From positions 62,001 to 126,000 of the forward strand of contig NZ_WEGJ01000004.1 of NCBI RefSeq assembly GCF_009604385.1: 64,000 nucleotides of DNA. Reading direction: 5' to 3'. Within the stretch, counting starts at the first letter, position 1, and every line of letters starts with the position of its first letter. Below are positions 60,240-64,000 of the stretch, in pieces. This DNA comes from Streptomyces smaragdinus (lineage in GTDB: Bacteria; Actinomycetota; Actinomycetes; Streptomycetales; Streptomycetaceae). Position numbers and translations under genes: made by a program. The notes below the pieces were generated by a model that was not told the origin of the DNA, searched no databases, and saw nothing but the letters and a program-made list of their open reading frames with translations.

Positions 60240-61748
60240 ATGAGTGCCCCCCACCCGTCGCCGGCCGCCGCGCAGACCCTGACCCCACGACTGTGGGGCG
60301 TCCTGGCCGTGCTGAGCACCGCGCAGTTCCTCGACGCCGTCAACCTCGCCATGGTCGGCGTCGCCCTGCCCTCCATCGGCACCGACCTGCACCTGTCGAC
60401 CGAGGCGATGCAGTGGGTCCTCACCGGCTACACCCTCGCCTACGGCGGTCTGCTGCTCCTCGGCGGACGCACCGCCGACCTGCTGGGACGCCGCCGGATC
60501 TTCCTGATCGCGCTCGGCGTCTCCGCCGCCGCGTCGCTGGTCGCCGGGATCGCGGGCTCCGGCGATCTGCTGATCGCGGCCCGGTTCGTCAAGGGCGTGA
60601 GCGCCGCGTTCCTCGGACCCGCGGGCATGGCCCTCGTGACGACCACGTTCGCCGAGGGGCCGGTGCGCAACCGGGCCATGTCGGTGTACACCAGCGTCGG
60701 CGCCCTGGGGTTCTCGGTGGGCCTGGTCCTCTCCGGTGTGCTCACCGACACCAGTTGGCGGCTGACGATGCTGCTGCCCGCGCCGATCGCCGTGGCGGGC
60801 CTGATCGTGGGCCTGCGGCTCATTCCGGGGGACAGCGGCGTACGGGGACCCCGCCGCTACGACCTGCCGGGCGCCGTGACCGCCACCGCGGCGATGATGG
60901 CGATCGTCTACACCATCGTCAAAGGTCCGGAGTGGGGCTGGGGTTCGGGCCGTACGCTGTCGGGCTTCGGGCTGACCGTACTGCTGATCGCAGTCTTCGC
61001 CGGTCTGGAGCTGCGCGCCGAACAACCGCTGGTTCGGCTCGGGCTGCTGCGTTCGAGCAGCCAGCTGCAGGTCAATGTGGGCACCGCCACCTTCATGGGC
61101 GCGTTCACCGGCTTCCAGTTCATCGTGACCCTGTATCTCCAGCGGCTGCTCGGCTGGTCGGCGCTGGAGACGGCGCTGGCGATCCTGCCCTCCGGCGTGC
61201 TGATGGTGCTGGCGGCGCCCTGGATCGGCGCGGTGATCGGCCGGTACGGCACCGCGCGGATGACCGTCCTGGGCTTCGCCTTCACCGCCGCCGGGTACGC
61301 GCTGTTCCTGGGGGCGGATCTGCACCCGTCGTACGTCACGGCGATCCTGCCGTCGATGCTGCTGGTGGGCGCCGGCATCACGCTGGCCTTCCCGTCCATG
61401 AACATCCAGGTCACCAGCGGGATCAGGGCGGACGAACAGGGCATGGTCAGCGGGCTGTACAAGACCTCGACGCAGGTGGGCGGCGGGGTGTTCACGGCAG
61501 TCGTCACGGCGGTGGTCACCGCGAGCGCGGCCGGCGCGGACAGCACTCCGCGGCAGGTGCTCGACAGCTACCGCGCGGGTCTGTACGTCATCACGGTCAT
61601 CGCCCTGCTGGGCCTGGCCGTCACGGCCCTCGGCCTGCGCGGCGCCCGCCGCGGCCCGGCCGGCCCGATCCCGGCGCCGCGGCCCGGGGTGGAGCTGGGC
61701 AAGGAGCGGGTGGGACCGGGGAAGGAATCCGCACCCGTACGGGACTGA
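60240..61748 (+). CDS. DHA2-type (EmrB/QacA) MFS drug exporter
   Basis: A 502-residue transporter with 14 predicted membrane segments, the length of DHA2 exporters. Motif A is GGRTADLLGRRRIF (between helices 2 and 3) and motif C-like GFSVGLVLSGVLTDTSWR follows. Exports hydrophobic compounds by proton antiport. The ATG at 60240 is favoured: ATG 60213 would add nine poorly conserved residues. It follows the other MFS gene by about 75 bases and could be co-transcribed. Confidence 0.93.
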   Translation: MSAPHPSPAAAQTLTPRLWGVLAVLSTAQFLDAVNLAMVGVALPSIGTDLHLSTEAMQWVLTGYTLAYGGLLLLGGRTADLLGRRRIFLIALGVSAAASLVAGIAGSGDLLIAARFVKGVSAAFLGPAGMALVTTTFAEGPVRNRAMSVYTSVGALGFSVGLVLSGVLTDTSWRLTMLLPAPIAVAGLIVGLRLIPGDSGVRGPRRYDLPGAVTATAAMMAIVYTIVKGPEWGWGSGRTLSGFGLTVLLIAVFAGLELRAEQPLVRLGLLRSSSQLQVNVGTATFMGAFTGFQFIVTLYLQRLLGWSALETALAILPSGVLMVLAAPWIGAVIGRYGTARMTVLGFAFTAAGYALFLGADLHPSYVTAILPSMLLVGAGITLAFPSMNIQVTSGIRADEQGMVSGLYKTSTQVGGGVFTAVVTAVVTASAAGADSTPRQVLDSYRAGLYVITVIALLGLAVTALGLRGARRGPAGPIPAPRPGVELGKERVGPGKESAPVRD

Positions 61749-61776
61749 ATGTCCCGTTCCGAGGCACCATGGGCGG

Positions 61777-62007
61777 ATGAGGGGACCCCGGACGCAGGCG
61801 CAGCGCGACGCGACGACGGTCGAGTCGGTGTACGTCGCCCTGACCGCGGTGGTCCTGGCGGGCGCCGTCTTCGCCGTGATCGCCGGCCCGGCCCTGTACT
61901 TCGACTGGGTCACCGGCGGGGCGCGGACACCGCTGCTCCGGGCGGCGGCGGCCACCGGGCTGGTGGCCTTCGCGGTCAGGCTGGTCGTCGGCCTGCGGCG
62001 GTGGTGA
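61777..62007 (+). CDS. Small two-helix membrane protein (DUF6332-like)
   Basis: A 76-residue protein with two membrane segments (about residues 18-40 and 52-70) after a hydrophilic start RTQAQRDATTVE, matching the Streptomyces family I know as DUF6332. Function unknown. It is 28 bases after the exporter and convergent with the response-regulator gene. Confidence 0.75.
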   Translation: MRGPRTQAQRDATTVESVYVALTAVVLAGAVFAVIAGPALYFDWVTGGARTPLLRAAAATGLVAFAVRLVVGLRRW

Positions 62008-62012
62008 GCCCG

Positions 62013-62678
62013 TCAGCCCAGCCAGCCCGGGCGGACCAGGCCCGACTCGTAGGCCAGGACGACCAGCTGGGCGCGGTCGCGGGCGCCGAGCTTCACCATC
62101 GTGCGGCTCACGTGCGTCTTGGCGGTGAGCGGGCTGACGACCAGCCGGCGGGCGATCTCGTCGTTGGACAGGCCCATGCCGACCAGCGCCATCACCTCGC
62201 GCTCCCGCTCCGTGAGATGTTCCAGCCCGGCGTCGGTGTCCGGCTTCTTGGACCGGGCGGCGAACTCGGCGATGAGCCGGCGGGTCACCCCCGGCGACAG
62301 CAGGGCGTCGCCCGAGACGACGGCCCGTACCGCGCGCAGGAGTTCCGCCGGCTCGGTGTCCTTGACGAGGAACCCGGACGCGCCGGAGCGGATCGCCTCG
62401 AAGACGTACTCGTCGAGCTCGAACGTCGTCAGCATGACGACCCGGACGTCCGCCAGAGCGGGATCCCCGGTGATCTCCCGGGTCGCGGCGAGCCCGTCCA
62501 GCTCCGGCATCCGGATGTCCATCAGCACCACATCGGGCCGCACCTGGCGGACCAGCCGTACGGCCTCCGACCCGTCGGCGGCCTCGCCGGCGACCTCGAT
62601 GTCCGGCTGGGCGTCGAGCAGCGCGCTGAACCCGGCCCGGACCAGCACCTGGTCGTCGGCGAGCAGTACGCGGATCAC
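62013..62678 (-). CDS. NarL/LuxR-type response regulator
   Basis: A 221-residue response regulator. The receiver domain has the phosphoacceptor Asp in VVLMDIRMPELDG (about residue 54), DD near residues 8-9 and the conserved Lys of FLVKDTEPAEL; the C-terminal LuxR HTH is LTEREREVMALVGMGLSNDEIARRLVVSPLTAKTHVSRTMVKL. GTG start overlaps the kinase stop (GTGA), so the pair is coupled. Confidence 0.96.
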   Translation of the reverse strand: MIRVLLADDQVLVRAGFSALLDAQPDIEVAGEAADGSEAVRLVRQVRPDVVLMDIRMPELDGLAATREITGDPALADVRVVMLTTFELDEYVFEAIRSGASGFLVKDTEPAELLRAVRAVVSGDALLSPGVTRRLIAEFAARSKKPDTDAGLEHLTEREREVMALVGMGLSNDEIARRLVVSPLTAKTHVSRTMVKLGARDRAQLVVLAYESGLVRPGWLG

Positions 62679-63937
62679 GGTGCCTCCTCCTCGGCCGTCC
62701 CCGGGGCCACCGTAGCGGCCCGGCCCAGCGGAATCACGGCGCGCACGCGGAATCCCCCGTCCTCCCGGGGCCCCGCCTCGACCCGCCCGCCGAGCCCCGC
62801 GGCGCGCTCGCGCATCCCGACCAGGCCGTTGCCGCCGCCGCTCGTCCCGCCGGGCGCCGCGGGACCGTCGTCGTCGATCTGCAGCCGCAGCTCACCGGGT
62901 TCGCGGCCGACGACCACGCGGGCACTACGGGACGCGGAGTGCCGTACGACGTTGGTGAGCGCCTCCTGCACGATCCGGAACGCGGCGAGGTCCGTCGCCG
63001 GCGGCAGCGGCCGGACATCGCCCTCGGCGCGGACGGCAACGGTCAGGCCCGCGCCGGCGAAGTGCTCGGTGAGCTCGCCCAGCCGGTCCAGCCCGGGGGC
63101 CGGGGCGCGGGGCGCGGTGCCGCCGGAGGCGCGCAGCGCGTCGAGGACCTGGCGGACCTCGCCGAGGGCCTCCTTGCTGGCGTCCTTGATCGTGGTGAGC
63201 GCCTCGCGGGCCTTGTCCGGGTGCTGGTCGAGGAGCGCGAGGCCGACCCCGGCCTGCACGTTGATCACGGAGATGCTGTGCGCGAGGACGTCGTGCAGCT
63301 CCCGCGCGATCCGCAGCCGCTCCTCGTCCGCCCGGCGCCGCCGCGTCTCCCGCAGCTCGGCCGCCGCCCGCGCCCACTGTTCCCGGCGGGTACGGGCCAG
63401 CTCCCCGCCGGCCACCACGGCGGTGATCCACGCGGCGGCGAAAAGCGCCTGCCCCCAGTTCGCGGGCCCGTCCCCGGCGGGCGGCAGCCACCGGTACAGC
63501 CAGTGCCCCATCAGCAGATGCCCGCCCATCAGCACGCCCAGGGTCCACCAGACGACGCGCCGCTCCCCGACCGAGACGGCGGCGAACGCGGCCACCGCGA
63601 CGGACGCGAAGACGGGCCCGTACGCGTAACCCAGCGCCAGATACAGGAGCATGGCGGCGCTGGTGCCGGCGACCACCAGCCGCGGCCGGCGGTAGCGCAG
63701 CAGCAGCAGGGCGACCGCGCCGAGGGCGAGGACGTACGTCAGCCAGCCGGCGGGCTCGCGTATCCCGTGCTGGTTGGCGGACGCGCCCCAGGTGCCGACG
63801 GCGGTGATCACGGCGAGCAGCAGGGTGGACGGCCACGGGATCCGGCCGGCGGGCCCCTGCAGCCAGCGCACCGCCGGCCACGGCAGGGAGCCGGTCCCGT
63901 ACTCGTCCGCCGGCCGGGGGGGACTTGGACTCCTCAT
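62675..63937 (-). CDS. Sensor histidine kinase (HisKA_3/NarX type)
   Basis: A 420-residue membrane kinase: about five or six membrane segments in residues ~30-170, then the dimerisation/phosphoacceptor helix with His in IARELHDVLAHSISVINVQAGVG, then the ATPase domain with N-box region EALTNVVRHS and GNGLVGMRERAAGLGG. It phosphorylates the response regulator encoded downstream. The sensed signal is unknown; there is no recognisable extracellular sensor domain. ATG 63937 is taken (a GTG three codons upstream is an alternative). Nothing is annotated in 63938-64000. Confidence 0.94.
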   Translation of the reverse strand: MRSPSPPRPADEYGTGSLPWPAVRWLQGPAGRIPWPSTLLLAVITAVGTWGASANQHGIREPAGWLTYVLALGAVALLLLRYRRPRLVVAGTSAAMLLYLALGYAYGPVFASVAVAAFAAVSVGERRVVWWTLGVLMGGHLLMGHWLYRWLPPAGDGPANWGQALFAAAWITAVVAGGELARTRREQWARAAAELRETRRRRADEERLRIARELHDVLAHSISVINVQAGVGLALLDQHPDKAREALTTIKDASKEALGEVRQVLDALRASGGTAPRAPAPGLDRLGELTEHFAGAGLTVAVRAEGDVRPLPPATDLAAFRIVQEALTNVVRHSASRSARVVVGREPGELRLQIDDDGPAAPGGTSGGGNGLVGMRERAAGLGGRVEAGPREDGGFRVRAVIPLGRAATVAPGTAEEEAP

Positions 63938-64000
63938 GCCTGCCACGCTAGTCCGCGCCGGCGCCGGGCGCGTCAGCCCGCCGCCGTCATCCCGGCTACT

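Overview
The window is very GC-rich, packed with short-spaced or overlapping genes, uses many GTG starts and carries several Streptomyces-type families (TerD proteins, a Pro/Gln-rich protein that normally sits beside TerD, DUF4865, a DUF6332-like protein). It most probably comes from a Streptomyces chromosome. I saw no rRNA, tRNA, CRISPR array, insertion sequence or phage. The dominant feature is the right-hand part of a biosynthetic gene cluster (bases 1-16826). The rest reads as ordinary catabolic, regulatory and stress genes.

Bases 1-16826: acyl-tetronate cluster. A P450, cut by the window edge, converges on a 13-gene minus-strand run (16826 to 791) in which almost every stop overlaps the next start. 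Transcription order: fatty acyl-AMP ligase, two acyl-CoA-dehydrogenase-like proteins, a stand-alone ACP, a single KS-AT-ACP polyketide synthase module, a FabH-like KSIII, an FkbH-type glyceryl transferase/phosphatase, a second ACP, an E2-like acyltransferase, a Sfp-type phosphopantetheinyl transferase, an FAD monooxygenase, an FrsA-like alpha/beta hydrolase and a small membrane protein. FkbH + ACP + KSIII + E2-like acyltransferase + hydrolase is the set known from agglomerin/abyssomicin-type tetronates, in which a glyceryl-ACP is condensed with a beta-ketoacyl thioester and the hydroxymethyl group is acetylated and eliminated to an exocyclic methylene. Here it is joined to an acyl-AMP-ligase/ACP/dehydrogenase starter system and one malonyl-specific module with no reductive domains. 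I infer a 3-acyl-5-methylene-tetronate with a desaturated, possibly oxidised, fatty chain. The predicted product and the starter/tetronate combination are the best candidates for something undescribed.

Bases 16827-22927: a 55-residue ORF with a strong ribosome site, a GH15 glucoamylase-like enzyme, a remnant of an alpha/beta hydrolase gene, a dhaKLM dihydroxyacetone kinase operon, a glutathionyl-hydroquinone-reductase-like protein, and a small XRE regulator transcribed from an apparently leaderless promoter buried in a 24-bp palindrome. Bases 22928-29577 hold a LacI-regulated sugar operon (binding lipoprotein, two permeases, GH3 glycosidase) laid out like the bxl xylobiose operon.

Bases 29835-49621: an Old Yellow Enzyme, a TPR protein, a DEAD-box helicase, two secreted proteins, a 3-hydroxybutyrate dehydrogenase, a NUDIX protein, a racemase, an HpnB-like glycosyltransferase, a two-domain TerD protein, a Pro/Gln-rich protein, a rare beta-helix/AAA+ fusion, a polytopic membrane protein with a lipase motif, a DeoR regulator, a cysteine-synthase-like PLP enzyme and a small unknown protein. 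Bases 49677-64000: an ABC/FtsX export operon under a TetR protein, DUF4865 and DUF2797 proteins, a tandem-repeat array, a thioesterase, an amidase, a ROK repressor divergent from an MFS transporter through an ultra-compact promoter, a DHA2 exporter and a NarL-type two-component system.
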